37,129 bases of DNA from a virus. Below the pieces are notes generated by a model, which worked only from the letters and a program-made list of their open reading frames with translations, did no database searches and was not told the origin of the DNA. Below are positions 6,004 through 15,118 of this stretch, piece after piece. The translations under genes were made by a program, and so were the position numbers. How positions within the stretch are numbered: position 1 is the first letter of the stretch; each line of letters opens with the position of its first letter. The DNA lies in IMG/VR virus record IMGVR_UViG_3300026519_000032, positions 1 to 37,129 of that record. The stretch is one strand, 5' to 3'.

Positions 6004-7327
6004 GCATTACAAATCGACCGTGATCACGTTCGCCAAGAGCATCCAGGACATCCTGGCCAGCCATGGCGACAATCCGCTGCCGGAGTGGGATGGGCAAGAG
6101 GTAACAATAGGCATCTTCAGCCACACCCGGCCGATTGCCAAGAAGTTCCTCCAGCAGATCAAACTGGAGCTGGAGGGTAACAGCCTGCTAAAGGCGCTAT
6201 TCCCCGACGTGCTATGGCAGGAGCCGCGCAGGGATGCGCCCAGGTGGTCAGACGATGGCGGGCTGGTGGTAAAGCGTAAAACGAACCCCAAGGAGGCAAC
6301 CGTTGAGGCCTGGGGTTTGGTGGACAGTCAGCCGACGTCTGCGCACTTTACCATCATGGTGTACGACGACGTAGTGACGATCAACAGCGTGACGTCTCCT
6401 GACATGATCAGGAAGACCACCGAGGCGCTGGAACTGAGCTATAATCTTGGGGCGCGCGGTGGCGTCAGGCGATTCATAGGCACCAGGTACCACCAAAACG
6501 ACACATACCGCGAGATCATGGCGCGCGGCACTGTCACCCCGAGGATATACCCGGCCACCGATGATGGGACGGTGGATGGTGAGCCGGTACTACTCACGCG
6601 CGAGGCGCTCAACGAGAAGCGGAGAGACATGGGGCCATATACCTTTGCCTGTCAGATGCTACAGAACCCGGTAGCCGACGCCACCATGGGGTTTCGCCGC
6701 GAGTGGTTGCGCTACCACAAGAGTGATGGCTGGGGTGGCGCGAACAAAATTATCCTCGTGGACCCGGCGAACGAAAAAAAGAAGACCAGCGACTATACCG
6801 TTATGTGGGTGGTTGCCCTCGGGACAGACAAGAATTTTTACGTGGTTGACGGCGTGCGTGATCGCCTCACCCTCACCGAGCGCAAGCGCGCCCTCTTTGG
6901 CCTTCACCGCAAGTGGCGCCCCGGTTTTGTGGGATATGAGAAGTATGGCAAGGACTCCGATATCGCCAGCATCGAGGAGGAAATGGACCGGCGCAACTAT
7001 CACTTCGTCATCACCCCGCTGGGCGGTAAGATCAAGAAGACGGACAGAATCAAGACGCTGATGCCGCTCTTCGAGCAAGGGCGCATATACTTGCCTGAAT
7101 CCATGTGGCGTACCGACTACGAGGGGCGCGCCGTGGACCTGATAGAATCTTTCATCAATGAGGAGTACATGGCCTTCCCCGTCCCGGTGCACGACGACAT
7201 GCTCGACTGCCTGGCCAGGATCAACGACAAAGACACGGTACTCGACTGGCCGATGGAATACGACGATGAGCCGGGCGACAGGTATGCAGGCGGCAGCGTC
7301 AGGCCGCACAGCTGGATGGCTGGATAA
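5771..7327 (+). CDS. terL: Terminase large subunit (packaging ATPase/nuclease)
   Basis: This encodes 518 residues, full length for the family. The N-terminal ATPase shows a variant Walker A loop at 75-83 (WSREHYKST) and a Walker B with D199-D200 in IMVYDDVVT. The C-terminal RNase-H-like nuclease shows D331 in IILVDPAN, a central GYEKYGKDSD segment and D475-D476 plus D479 in HDDMLDCLARI. It packs DNA into the prohead through the portal and cuts it. The first ATG at 5771 gives a 233-base overlap with the small subunit; a later start (ATG at 5798) would still overlap by about 200 bases. Confidence 0.93.
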   Translation: MTMTTPTSIMQYRKLRDGLRALSPEKKIAVLRHLCRTDLFWLLWFGMRRQDVAHPWILARCREVQACPNGMIDLWSREHYKSTVITFAKSIQDILASHGDNPLPEWDGQEVTIGIFSHTRPIAKKFLQQIKLELEGNSLLKALFPDVLWQEPRRDAPRWSDDGGLVVKRKTNPKEATVEAWGLVDSQPTSAHFTIMVYDDVVTINSVTSPDMIRKTTEALELSYNLGARGGVRRFIGTRYHQNDTYREIMARGTVTPRIYPATDDGTVDGEPVLLTREALNEKRRDMGPYTFACQMLQNPVADATMGFRREWLRYHKSDGWGGANKIILVDPANEKKKTSDYTVMWVVALGTDKNFYVVDGVRDRLTLTERKRALFGLHRKWRPGFVGYEKYGKDSDIASIEEEMDRRNYHFVITPLGGKIKKTDRIKTLMPLFEQGRIYLPESMWRTDYEGRAVDLIESFINEEYMAFPVPVHDDMLDCLARINDKDTVLDWPMEYDDEPGDRYAGGSVRPHSWMAG

Positions 7328-7343
7328 TGCTGCGAGGTGAATA

Positions 7344-9257
7344 ATGGGCGACGACGATAAAGACATCGTAAAAATGTCGCAGAAGTTTACGCGATGCTGG
7401 GAATCTCACGCCTCTGAGTGGGTGGAAGAGGCAAGACGGTCATATGACTATGTAGCCGGGCACCAGTGGAGCGAGCAGGACCGGGCGGCCATGGAAGCGG
7501 CGATGCGCCCGGTGATCACCTTCAATCGCATCGGGACCTTTATCGACTCCGTGTCAGGGTTGGAGGTCAGCAACCGGCAGGAGGTCAGATATATCCCGAG
7601 GGAGCAGGGCGACGTCCGCATCAATGAGCTACTGACATCGGCGGCGCAGTGGGTCAGGGATAATGCCGATGCAGAGGATGAGGAGTCAGAGGCCTTCCTG
7701 GACCTCGTGATATCTGGCATGGGGTGGACCGAGACCTCGATGGACTACGAGTCTGACCCCGACGGGATGATACGCATCGACCGCCGCGACCCGCTCGAAA
7801 TGGAGTGGGACCCGAAGGCAAAGAAGCGCAACTTGTCTGATGCCAGGTGGGTCAAGCGCAACGTGATGATGCACAAGGACGATGTTGCGGCGAGGTGGCC
7901 TGACAAGGCTGAGCGTATCGGCCTCGGCGGCATCGACTATCCAGAAGGCGACGAAATACATGACGCCGACAATGCGCGTGAATACAGGAGTGACCAAGGG
8001 GGCGGCGATGCGCCGAAGTCTGATGAGATAAAGGTCTCGCAATTACAGTGGTGGGAGCGTGAGGCGTATTTCCGTGTAGAGACAGACCAGGGCATCATTG
8101 ACGTGAAGGCGTCTCGGTGGGCGGCGCTGCGCAAGTTTTTCCCCAGCCTGCGCGCCGTGCGCATCACAAAGCGCGTTTACAAGCAGGCGTGGCTGGCCGG
8201 CGATACCGTTCTGGAGTCAGGCCCATGCCCGTATGACAACGGCTTCACGCTAAAGTGCATGACCGGCAAGAGAGACCGCAACAGCAACACATGGTATGGG
8301 CTTGTGCGCGGCCTCATGGACCCGCAGAAATGGGCTAACAAGTTCCTGTCATCGATCCTGGAGAAGGCGGGTAAGCGCGGTGCTGGCGTCATCGCCGAAA
8401 AGGATGCGTTTATCAACCCGCGGCAGGCTGAGACTGATTGGGCGAATGACAGCAAGATTACATGGGCGAAGAACGGCGCCCTTTCCCAGGCTCGCATAAT
8501 GCCCAAGCCACCAGGACAGCCTACCTCAGAGCTGTCAGAGCTGATGGGGTTCTCTATCAACTCATTCCGCGACATCTCCGGCATAAACTTGGAGCTGATG
8601 GGCCTCAAGGATCAGCAGCAGGCCGGCGTCCTGGAGGCGCAGCGCAAGCAGGCGGGTATATCGATCCTCAGTTGGTGTTTCGACAGCCTGCGAAAGTACC
8701 GCAAAGAGCAGGGGCGGTGCCTGGCCTACTTCATCCAGGAATACATCTCTGACGGCCGCCTCGTCCGCGTGGTCGGCGAGCAAGGCAAGCAATATGTGCC
8801 GCTGGTGCGCGATGAAGGGGCGATGACATATGACGTGATAGTCGACGAAAGCCCGAGCAGCCCGAACATGAAGGAACGCGTGTGGGCGATCCTCCAGCCC
8901 ATCATTCCGACGATGGCGCAGCTCGGCATGCAGGTTCCGCCAGACATTATTGAGTATATGCCCCTCCCCGAGACCCTCATTGAAAAATGGAAGCAGGGCA
9001 TGCAGCCTGATCCGCAGCAACAGCAAGCGCAGCAGCAGGCCGCGCAGCTCGCCGTGGCAGCGCAGCAGGCGCAGATACAGCAGGCACAGGCAAAGGCGCA
9101 GCTTGACGCCGCGAAGGCGCAAGAGACACAGGCGGGTCTCCAGCTGGACGCCGAGGAGCTGGACGCCAAGGTGGACCTGATGGAGGCAGACAAAGTCGTG
9201 AAGATAGCCCAGGCGCGCAAGCTGGCGGCCGAAACAGGGCGGGACCTCGCGGGATAG
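7344..9257 (+). CDS. Portal protein, P22-like
   Basis: This encodes 637 residues. The start of the protein (SYDYVAGHQWSEQDRAAMEA, then RPVITFNRIGTFIDSVSG) and the later WDPKAKKRNLSDARW segment are characteristic of P22-type portals. These form the dodecameric ring at the head vertex through which DNA enters and leaves. The last 100 residues are Gln- and Ala-rich coiled coil (QQQQAQQQAAQLAVAAQQAQ and onward), matching the long barrel helix of P22-like portals. GAGGTGAATA precedes the ATG. Its position directly after the large terminase is canonical. Confidence 0.9.
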   Translation: MGDDDKDIVKMSQKFTRCWESHASEWVEEARRSYDYVAGHQWSEQDRAAMEAAMRPVITFNRIGTFIDSVSGLEVSNRQEVRYIPREQGDVRINELLTSAAQWVRDNADAEDEESEAFLDLVISGMGWTETSMDYESDPDGMIRIDRRDPLEMEWDPKAKKRNLSDARWVKRNVMMHKDDVAARWPDKAERIGLGGIDYPEGDEIHDADNAREYRSDQGGGDAPKSDEIKVSQLQWWEREAYFRVETDQGIIDVKASRWAALRKFFPSLRAVRITKRVYKQAWLAGDTVLESGPCPYDNGFTLKCMTGKRDRNSNTWYGLVRGLMDPQKWANKFLSSILEKAGKRGAGVIAEKDAFINPRQAETDWANDSKITWAKNGALSQARIMPKPPGQPTSELSELMGFSINSFRDISGINLELMGLKDQQQAGVLEAQRKQAGISILSWCFDSLRKYRKEQGRCLAYFIQEYISDGRLVRVVGEQGKQYVPLVRDEGAMTYDVIVDESPSSPNMKERVWAILQPIIPTMAQLGMQVPPDIIEYMPLPETLIEKWKQGMQPDPQQQQAQQQAAQLAVAAQQAQIQQAQAKAQLDAAKAQETQAGLQLDAEELDAKVDLMEADKVVKIAQARKLAAETGRDLAG

Positions 9258-9261
9258 TGCT

Positions 9262-9534
9262 ATGCGGCGCAGCGAGGTTATGATGCGCGTAAAGATGGTT
9301 GAGCGCGCATTGTGGTCGCAGATGCCAAAGGTGCCAGAGGCGAGGCTAATGTTGTCGGTAATTAGCACCGCCATCATTGACGCTAATCTTGGTACGCGCG
9401 GCGAGAAGACGGCAGCGAGGATATATCTGGACGGCGAGATATCAGCCGCCAAGGTGTGTGGAGTGGACCCTGACTGGGTGCGCACAGTAATGATGAGGCT
9501 CGGGCTTTGGCCCGTGGAGGTGGAAAGTGAATGA
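9262..9534 (+). CDS. Conserved small phage protein between portal and scaffold
   Basis: This encodes 90 residues of unknown function. The pattern ARLMLSVISTAIIDANLG, then AARIYLDGE and AAKVCGVDPDWVRTVM is one I associate with small phage proteins in which a short helix-turn-helix-like C-terminus follows an N-terminal helix. It overlaps the scaffold gene start. A DNA-binding or assembly accessory role is possible, but nothing in the sequence decides. Confidence 0.6.
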   Translation: MRRSEVMMRVKMVERALWSQMPKVPEARLMLSVISTAIIDANLGTRGEKTAARIYLDGEISAAKVCGVDPDWVRTVMMRLGLWPVEVESE

Positions 9535-10522
9535 TGACCTGATCGACGATGTGATTGATACCGGCGCCGACGATACCGGCGAACGCGACAGCGATGGCGC
9601 TGATGGCATGACAGACGCCGGTGGAGGGGAAGCCGCGGGCAAGGCTGACGACAGCGCTGGGGGCGCAGCCGGCAAGGCCGAAGATGGTGAGGGTGGTACC
9701 GAGACGGCAGGCAAGGATGGCGACACCAGCGACGGCGACGGAAATGACGACAGCGACGACGAAAAACCGACGAAGGTCCCACTGTCCGAACTCCTGGAGG
9801 AGCGGCGCAGGCGCCAGGCCATGGAGCAGCAGGCCATGGAGCTACAGGCGCGCATTGCCGCGCAGGAGCAGCTGAAAGAGGAAATGCGCCAGTTGCGCGA
9901 GCAGCTGAAGGGCGAAGACAAGGATGACGATAGTATTCCCGACTTTGAAGAAGACCCCATTGAGCACCTTAAGGCGAAAACAGAAAAGCAAGAGCAGGTC
10001 ATTCAGCAGCAGCTCGAGGCCCAGCGGCAGGCGCAGGAGCAGCAGCAGGCGATGCTCCAGCAGGAGCAGGCTGTTAGGCAGGTCGTCACCGAGATCAGCA
10101 AGCGTGAGGCCGAGTTCACCAAGGAGGCGCCAGACTACTATGATGCCCTTGAGTATGTCCGCGGCATTCAGCGGCAGAATCTGAGCGGCCTTGGTTTGTC
10201 GCCGGACCAGATCGAAGCAGAGGTGACTCGCGCCGAACTGGAAACAGGCGTCGCTGCGCTACAGAACGGCGTCGACCCGGCGTCCTATGTGTACAACATC
10301 GCCAAGCGCATGGGATATAATGGCAAGGGGCGCGACAATGACGGCCACGATGGCGATGCTGGCGGCGGTACAGACAGCAACACAAAGGCCAAGATGGACG
10401 CCCTCGAGAAGGGCACCAAGGCGCAGTCAACCGATGGCGGCGGCGCATCGCTTAAGGAACTCGCGGAAATCGATGATGACGACGAGTTCGAGGCCGCCAT
10501 GAGGGAGGTGTTTGGCGGTTAA
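9527..10522 (+). CDS. Putative capsid scaffolding protein
   Basis: This encodes 331 residues from a GTG start with a perfect GGAGG six bases upstream. The N-terminal 80 residues are very acidic and Gly/Asp-rich; the middle (85-200) is a long Gln/Glu/Arg coiled coil (LLEERRRRQAMEQQAMELQ and onward); the end is again charged, with a short C-terminal helix (ELAEIDDDDEFEAAMREVF). Acidic flanks, a coiled coil and a helical tail just before the coat gene are the usual signature of a scaffold that shapes the prohead and then leaves. There is no clear protease motif, so exit without cleavage is inferred. Confidence 0.75.
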   Translation: MNDDLIDDVIDTGADDTGERDSDGADGMTDAGGGEAAGKADDSAGGAAGKAEDGEGGTETAGKDGDTSDGDGNDDSDDEKPTKVPLSELLEERRRRQAMEQQAMELQARIAAQEQLKEEMRQLREQLKGEDKDDDSIPDFEEDPIEHLKAKTEKQEQVIQQQLEAQRQAQEQQQAMLQQEQAVRQVVTEISKREAEFTKEAPDYYDALEYVRGIQRQNLSGLGLSPDQIEAEVTRAELETGVAALQNGVDPASYVYNIAKRMGYNGKGRDNDGHDGDAGGGTDSNTKAKMDALEKGTKAQSTDGGGASLKELAEIDDDDEFEAAMREVFGG

Positions 10523-10718
10523 CCGTGTCTCTCCCTGGCGCGAGCTGGAGCGCTTGATAAAAAGCCAGCCCTGCCACCAAGGTAATGGTGTTTCGCACGT
10601 GCTGCGCAGTGCACGGCCTCGGACGGGCTACGTTCCGCTTTCGTTTCATCCAGCGTAATGGATGGTTCGCGGCTCCGGCGTATAGGGGCGACAACCGAAA
10701 CGACAAGAGGAAACGATC

Positions 10719-11780
10719 ATGGCTACAACAGAGTACGGTGTTGGCCATGCGATGGCTGTCCAGAAGTGGTCCAAGGAACTCATGAAGGAGGCGTTGGCGC
10801 GCACCTACATGTTGAAGTTCATGGGCAAAAACAGCAATTCGCTGGTCAAGATCAAAAATGAACTGAAGGATGCGGGGTACAAGGTCACGTTTGGCCTGCG
10901 CACCCAGCTCCAGGGTGACGGTGTTTCCGGCGACAACACCCTTGAGGGTAAAGAGGAAGCGCTGTCGATCTACACCGATTCCGTGCAGATTGACCAGCTG
11001 CGGCATGCTGTCCGCACCCACGGCCGGGCGTCAGAGCAGCGTGTCCCGTTCGCCACGCGCGAGGAGGCGAAGGACGGGCTTGCGGACTGGTGGAGCGCGC
11101 GCATGGATGTGAGCCTGTTCAACCAGCTTGCCGGTATCACTGGCCTGGATGTGCGTTACACCGGGATGAACTCGGTGACCGCGACGGACTCTGATCACAT
11201 CATCTACCAGGGCGAGACGTCAGAGGCGGCGCTGTCCGATACGGCCGGCAACACCTTTACGGTCTCCCTGTTCGATGAGGCTATCGAGCGGGCCAAAACC
11301 TTCTCGCAGGCTGACGGCACAGGCAACCTTATGCGCCCAATCCGCTACGAGGGCGAAGACCTGTTCATCGCCTTCCTGCATCCGTACCAGGTCAAGGACC
11401 TGCGCACCGAGGTGAGCAGCGCCAAGATTACTTGGTATGACGTGCAGAAAGCGCGCATCCAGGGTGGCGAAGGTAAGTCGAACCCAATCTTCTCCGGCGC
11501 TCTCGGCGTGTATAACGGCGTCGTTATCCACGAAAGCAATTATGTGCCGGTATCCCCGACGAACCCACAGGTTCGCCGTGCGATCTTCTGCGGTGCGCAG
11601 GCCGCCAATATTGCTTTCGGCAAGGGTGATGGCCCGAACCGCATGACGTGGGTTGAAGAGCTGTTCGACTACAAGAACCAGCTCGGCGTAGCGGCTGGCA
11701 TGGTATGGGGAGCGAAGAAGTGCATGTACAACTCGCAGAACCATTCCACAATCGTCCTCGCCACCGGCGCAGGCAAGTAA
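10719..11780 (+). CDS. Major capsid protein, N4-gp56 family
   Basis: This encodes 353 residues. It begins TTEYGVGHAMAVQKWSKEL, which is the family opening, and contains the typical DQLRHAVRTHGRASEQRVPF and a late FDYKNQLGVAAGMVWGAKK segment. The family has the HK97 coat fold and builds the icosahedral head. GAGGAAA before the ATG gives a strong ribosome site, suited to the most abundant virion protein. The 196 bases between the scaffold and this gene hold no gene that I can support. Confidence 0.9.
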   Translation: MATTEYGVGHAMAVQKWSKELMKEALARTYMLKFMGKNSNSLVKIKNELKDAGYKVTFGLRTQLQGDGVSGDNTLEGKEEALSIYTDSVQIDQLRHAVRTHGRASEQRVPFATREEAKDGLADWWSARMDVSLFNQLAGITGLDVRYTGMNSVTATDSDHIIYQGETSEAALSDTAGNTFTVSLFDEAIERAKTFSQADGTGNLMRPIRYEGEDLFIAFLHPYQVKDLRTEVSSAKITWYDVQKARIQGGEGKSNPIFSGALGVYNGVVIHESNYVPVSPTNPQVRRAIFCGAQAANIAFGKGDGPNRMTWVEELFDYKNQLGVAAGMVWGAKKCMYNSQNHSTIVLATGAGK

Positions 11781-11791
11781 GGAGGTGACGC

Positions 11792-12202
11792 ATGGCTACA
11801 CTGACGAGTAACGCCGCGGCGGGCTCCGCGCCCACCAAAGCGATTCATGCCGGCGTCCAGGCCGCTACCGAGGACTACACGGTATCGACCACGCTGGCCA
11901 CCGGCGACATCATCCAGATGGTGAAGGTGCCAAAGGGCGCCCGCATCATCGGCGGTCATGTCGCGTTCAACCTTACCGGGACTCCGAACCTGCCGTTCTC
12001 TCTCGGGGATGGCGGTGACGCTGACCGGTTCATGACATCCACCACGGTGAACTCGACGGCCGCCTTCCAGGCCTTCAATTCATCCGTGATGGATCATGAC
12101 TATACGGACGACGACACCATCGACCTGACGGTCGGCACCGTAACTGCGGCGCCGACTGGCGGCACGATTACGGTAACGGTGCTGTACCAGATGGACAGCT
12201 AA
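11792..12202 (+). CDS. Head decoration or accessory capsid protein
   Basis: This encodes 136 residues, beta-rich. An N-terminal disordered stretch (SNAAAGSAPTKAIHAGVQ) is followed by beta-strands such as TTLATGDIIQMVKVPKGARI, a common start for proteins found after N4-gp56 coat genes. No cleavage or enzyme motif is seen. It is separated from the coat gene by 11 bases and is followed at once by a hairpin terminator, so it is made in the same transcript as the coat and probably in similar amounts. Confidence 0.7.
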   Translation: MATLTSNAAAGSAPTKAIHAGVQAATEDYTVSTTLATGDIIQMVKVPKGARIIGGHVAFNLTGTPNLPFSLGDGGDADRFMTSTTVNSTAAFQAFNSSVMDHDYTDDDTIDLTVGTVTAAPTGGTITVTVLYQMDS

Positions 12203-12207
12203 ACAAC

Positions 12208-12230
12208 CGGCCCCCGCAAGGGGGCCGTTC
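12208..12230 (+). terminator. Intrinsic-type terminator after the capsid genes
   Basis: CGGCCCCC (12208-12215) pairs perfectly with GGGGGCCG (12220-12227) around a GCAA tetraloop of the GNRA class. The tail TTCTCATT is only partly T-rich, so termination may be incomplete. It lies six bases after the decoration gene stop and before the modification cassette, and would lower expression of the cassette relative to the coat protein. Confidence 0.7.
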
Positions 12231-12246
12231 TCATTGTGGGGCGGAA

Positions 12247-13662
12247 ATGAGGTACACGTTAGACGAAATACACAGGATGCACATACAGGCTTCCAAGCGT
12301 AACGACGTCAAGACGCTAAAGAAGTGCGAAGGCCTGTATATGCAGATTCTCGACCAGGTGCCAGACAATTGGACCGTGATATTCCTCTTGTCTGGAATCT
12401 ACCTGGCAACCGGGCGCAACGGCCTGGCAATAGCCATGCTCAACCGCGCCGCGGCGCTAAAGCCTGACTGCGCCGAAATCTTCAACAACCTTGGCACCGC
12501 CTATAAGCGCCAGTTTAGGCATGACGAGGCAGAGAGGGCGTTTCAGCGCGCCATCGACATCAACCCCGACGACACCGACCACTGGAATAATATGGGGACG
12601 CTACACATCAATGAGGGGTCGCCAGAGAAAGGCGTACCGCTCTTTGAGCGCGCCATTGAGCTGGCCCCAGATAACATCCACGCCCACTGGAATCTTTCTC
12701 TTGCCCTGCTTGAACTCGGTGAGTACGAGCGAGGTTTCAAGGAGTATGCTTGGGGTCTGAAGTCAGAAAACCGCCAGCATCGCACCTATGGGGCGCCAGA
12801 CTGGGATGGGTCGCATGTCGGCACCCTTGTGGTGTACGGCGAGCAGGGCATCGGCGATGAAATCATGTTTGCCAGCCTGATAAATGAGGCGAAACAGCGG
12901 TGCGACCGCCTCATCATCGACTGCCATCCGCGCCTTGTCGGCCTGTTCAGCCGGTCTTTTGGTGTGGAGTGTCACGGCACAAGGAAGAAGACCGTAACGC
13001 CATGGGCCGCCGACATTCAGATCGATGCCGCATGCCCCATCGGCGGCTTGGCGCAGTTCTTCCGCCGCTCGATAGACGACTTTCCTTGCACCCCATACCT
13101 GACTCACGACGAAGCGCGCGCATCAACCATCAAGAAGCGCCTTGACGGCCTCCCGCGGGGGCTGAACATCGGCATCGGATGGATAGGCGGCAAGCACGAG
13201 ACACGCACCACGGCGCGGTCGATGACCCTTGATGACATGACGCCAATGCTACAGCTGCCTAATATCAATTGGGTGTCATTACAGTACACGCCAGAAGCTG
13301 CCGAGGAGGTGGCCGAGTATGAGAAGCGTACCGGACTCAAAATCCACCACTGGCCGGAAATCATCAACGCCGAAGACTATGATGAGACGGCCGCGCTTGT
13401 TTCTGCGCTCGACCTTGTAATCTGTGTCAACACCTCGGCGGTGCACTTGTGTGGGGCGCTGGGCCAGCCGTGCTGGACGATGACCCCGGTACGGAAGGCG
13501 TGGAGGTACTATTCACCGGACGGGTCGAGAATGGCCTGGTATGGCAGTGTCGTACAGTTCGAGCAGGAGCGTGACGGCGATTGGAGCGGCGTCATTGATC
13601 GGATCGTTGGCGAATTGCTGGATGTGATGTCGCCGGCGAAGGTGGGAGCGGAAGCATGTTGA
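12247..13662 (+). CDS. TPR protein fused to a GT-B glycosyltransferase domain
   Basis: This encodes 471 residues. The N-terminal half (about 1-170) is a series of tetratricopeptide repeats, with clear helical pairs around NNLGTAYKRQFRHDEAERAF and WNNMGTLHINEGSPEKGVPLF. The C-terminal half (about 190-460) is like the heptosyltransferase-type GT-B domain: VVYGEQGIGDEIMFASL, GIGWIGGKHETRTTARSM and a late ICVNTSAVHLCGALGQP. Role inferred: transfers a sugar to a protein or glycan acceptor bound by the TPR region. It is first in a four-gene overlapping cassette with a methyltransferase, a radical SAM protein and another glycosyltransferase. Confidence 0.8.
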   Translation: MRYTLDEIHRMHIQASKRNDVKTLKKCEGLYMQILDQVPDNWTVIFLLSGIYLATGRNGLAIAMLNRAAALKPDCAEIFNNLGTAYKRQFRHDEAERAFQRAIDINPDDTDHWNNMGTLHINEGSPEKGVPLFERAIELAPDNIHAHWNLSLALLELGEYERGFKEYAWGLKSENRQHRTYGAPDWDGSHVGTLVVYGEQGIGDEIMFASLINEAKQRCDRLIIDCHPRLVGLFSRSFGVECHGTRKKTVTPWAADIQIDAACPIGGLAQFFRRSIDDFPCTPYLTHDEARASTIKKRLDGLPRGLNIGIGWIGGKHETRTTARSMTLDDMTPMLQLPNINWVSLQYTPEAAEEVAEYEKRTGLKIHHWPEIINAEDYDETAALVSALDLVICVNTSAVHLCGALGQPCWTMTPVRKAWRYYSPDGSRMAWYGSVVQFEQERDGDWSGVIDRIVGELLDVMSPAKVGAEAC

Positions 13663-14165
13663 TAAGTGATGAATACAGGGCCCTGAATGCGGCCCTGCAC
13701 AGAGACCGCCATGATTATGGTATCGGCGGCGGAAAGTGGGCGAACCTTGTCGGAAATATCGCGGGTGAGCACGGAATAAAGACCATTCTCGACTATGGCG
13801 CCGGGAAGGGTGCGCTGGCGCGCACGCTGCCATTGCTCGACGTGGTCAATTATGACCCTGCCATTCCCGGCATCGACGAGCCGCCAGGACCGGCTGAGAT
13901 GGTGGTTTCCACGGATGTCCTGGAGCATGTTGAGCCGGCCTTCCTCGACGATGTGCTGGACGACATCGCCAGGCTGGCGCAGCGCATTGTGGTATTGGTT
14001 GTTGCCACGCGCCCGGCGGTAAAAACGCTGGCCGACGGCCGTAATGCGCACCTCATCGTCGAGCCTGTCGGCTGGTGGTTGCCACGCTTGATGCAGCGCT
14101 TTGTGCTTGCCCAGGTTACGAACAACGAGGGGCATGAATTCGTGTTTGTGGGGGTGCCGAAATGA
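13656..14165 (+). CDS. Class I SAM-dependent methyltransferase
   Basis: This encodes 169 residues. Motif I is TILDYGAGKG at about 43-52, the glycine loop that binds S-adenosylmethionine, followed by the motif IV-like VVSTDVLEHVEP at about 85-96. This is the short SAM-methyltransferase core of the type found in sugar and small-molecule modification clusters, without a DNA-recognition domain. The likely acceptor is a sugar or peptide produced by neighbouring enzymes (inference). It overlaps the genes on both sides by a few bases, so the cassette is translated as a unit. Confidence 0.8.
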   Translation: MLISDEYRALNAALHRDRHDYGIGGGKWANLVGNIAGEHGIKTILDYGAGKGALARTLPLLDVVNYDPAIPGIDEPPGPAEMVVSTDVLEHVEPAFLDDVLDDIARLAQRIVVLVVATRPAVKTLADGRNAHLIVEPVGWWLPRLMQRFVLAQVTNNEGHEFVFVGVPK

Positions 14166-15118
14166 TCAGCGAGCGGGTTGACGCCATCACGCACATCCCA
14201 AACGAGTACCGCAAGGAAAGGCCGCCGGCGCCGAGGTCGGTGAAGATCGAGATCACAGGGCGGTGTAACTTCCGCTGCACATTCTGCGCGCGCTCGCAAC
14301 GCCTGCGCGAGCAGTCTGAGATGGACCGAGGCCTGTATATGGATCTGGTGGCTCAGATGGCCGCGTCCGGTGTCGAGGAGCTTGGCGTGTTCTATCTGGG
14401 CGAGTCATTTATGTGCGACTGGCTGCCGGATGCTATTCGTTACGCAAAGGGTGTCGGCATCAATTACGTGTTTCTGACCACAAACGGATCACTAGCAACG
14501 CCCGACAAGGTCAAGGCTTGCATCAAGGCCGGCCTGGACAGCCTAAAGTTCTCCATTAACTACGCTGATCACAAGCAGTTCGAGGACATTGCGAGGGTTC
14601 GCCGGACGATGTATGACGCCATGATGCTCAACCTTATGTCGGCAAGGTCTGTGCGCGACGAGGTTGAGTGCGCAACCGGGCATCGCTGCGGCCTATATGC
14701 CAGCTTCATCCAGTACGATGGCGAGCAGGGTCGGCGCATGCAAGGCCTGATAGACGAGTTGGGTCAGTACGTTGATGAGGTGTACCCGCTGCCGCTATAT
14801 GGCCAGGCCGGGCCGCAGCAGTCTCCGCTGGAGGGGTCTGGACTCATCCCGATAGGCGGCAACACGGGGCGGGCAGAGAGCCCTGTGCCGGCGCTGCCGT
14901 GCTGGGCCGTGTTTACCGAGGGGCACGTCACGTGGGACGGCAAGCTGTCCGCGTGTTGCTGGTCGCATACCGATGCCTTGACCATGGCAGACCTCAACAA
15001 GGTGCCGTTCATGGCTGGCTGGCACAGCGACGAGTTTGCCGCCCTCCGGCGCGCACACCTCGCCGAGAATGTCAGGGAGACGCCGTGTGAGTCATGTATC
15101 CATGGGGGTGCATCATGA
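14162..15118 (+). CDS. Radical SAM/SPASM enzyme
   Basis: This encodes 318 residues. C35-x3-C39-x2-C42 in GRCNFRCTFCARS is the radical SAM motif that ligates the [4Fe-4S] cluster. The C-terminal part (PCWAVFTEGHV, GKLSACCWSH, ETPCESC) has the cysteine spacing of a SPASM/twitch domain, which holds auxiliary clusters. Enzymes of this type modify peptides or alter sugars by radical chemistry. In this cassette the substrate could be the same glycan or the virion protein; that is inference. The start overlaps the methyltransferase stop. Confidence 0.85.
   Translation: MISERVDAITHIPNEYRKERPPAPRSVKIEITGRCNFRCTFCARSQRLREQSEMDRGLYMDLVAQMAASGVEELGVFYLGESFMCDWLPDAIRYAKGVGINYVFLTTNGSLATPDKVKACIKAGLDSLKFSINYADHKQFEDIARVRRTMYDAMMLNLMSARSVRDEVECATGHRCGLYASFIQYDGEQGRRMQGLIDELGQYVDEVYPLPLYGQAGPQQSPLEGSGLIPIGGNTGRAESPVPALPCWAVFTEGHVTWDGKLSACCWSHTDALTMADLNKVPFMAGWHSDEFAALRRAHLAENVRETPCESCIHGGAS

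Noticed and set aside
6659-7366. 235-codon minus-strand frame opposite the large terminase
   Set aside because: Antisense to the conserved nuclease domain of the terminase, which explains the open frame.
8562-9782. 406-codon minus-strand frame opposite the portal and scaffold genes
   Set aside because: Arg/His/Leu-rich shadow of Gln/Ala-rich and acidic plus-strand coding sequence; no ribosome site.
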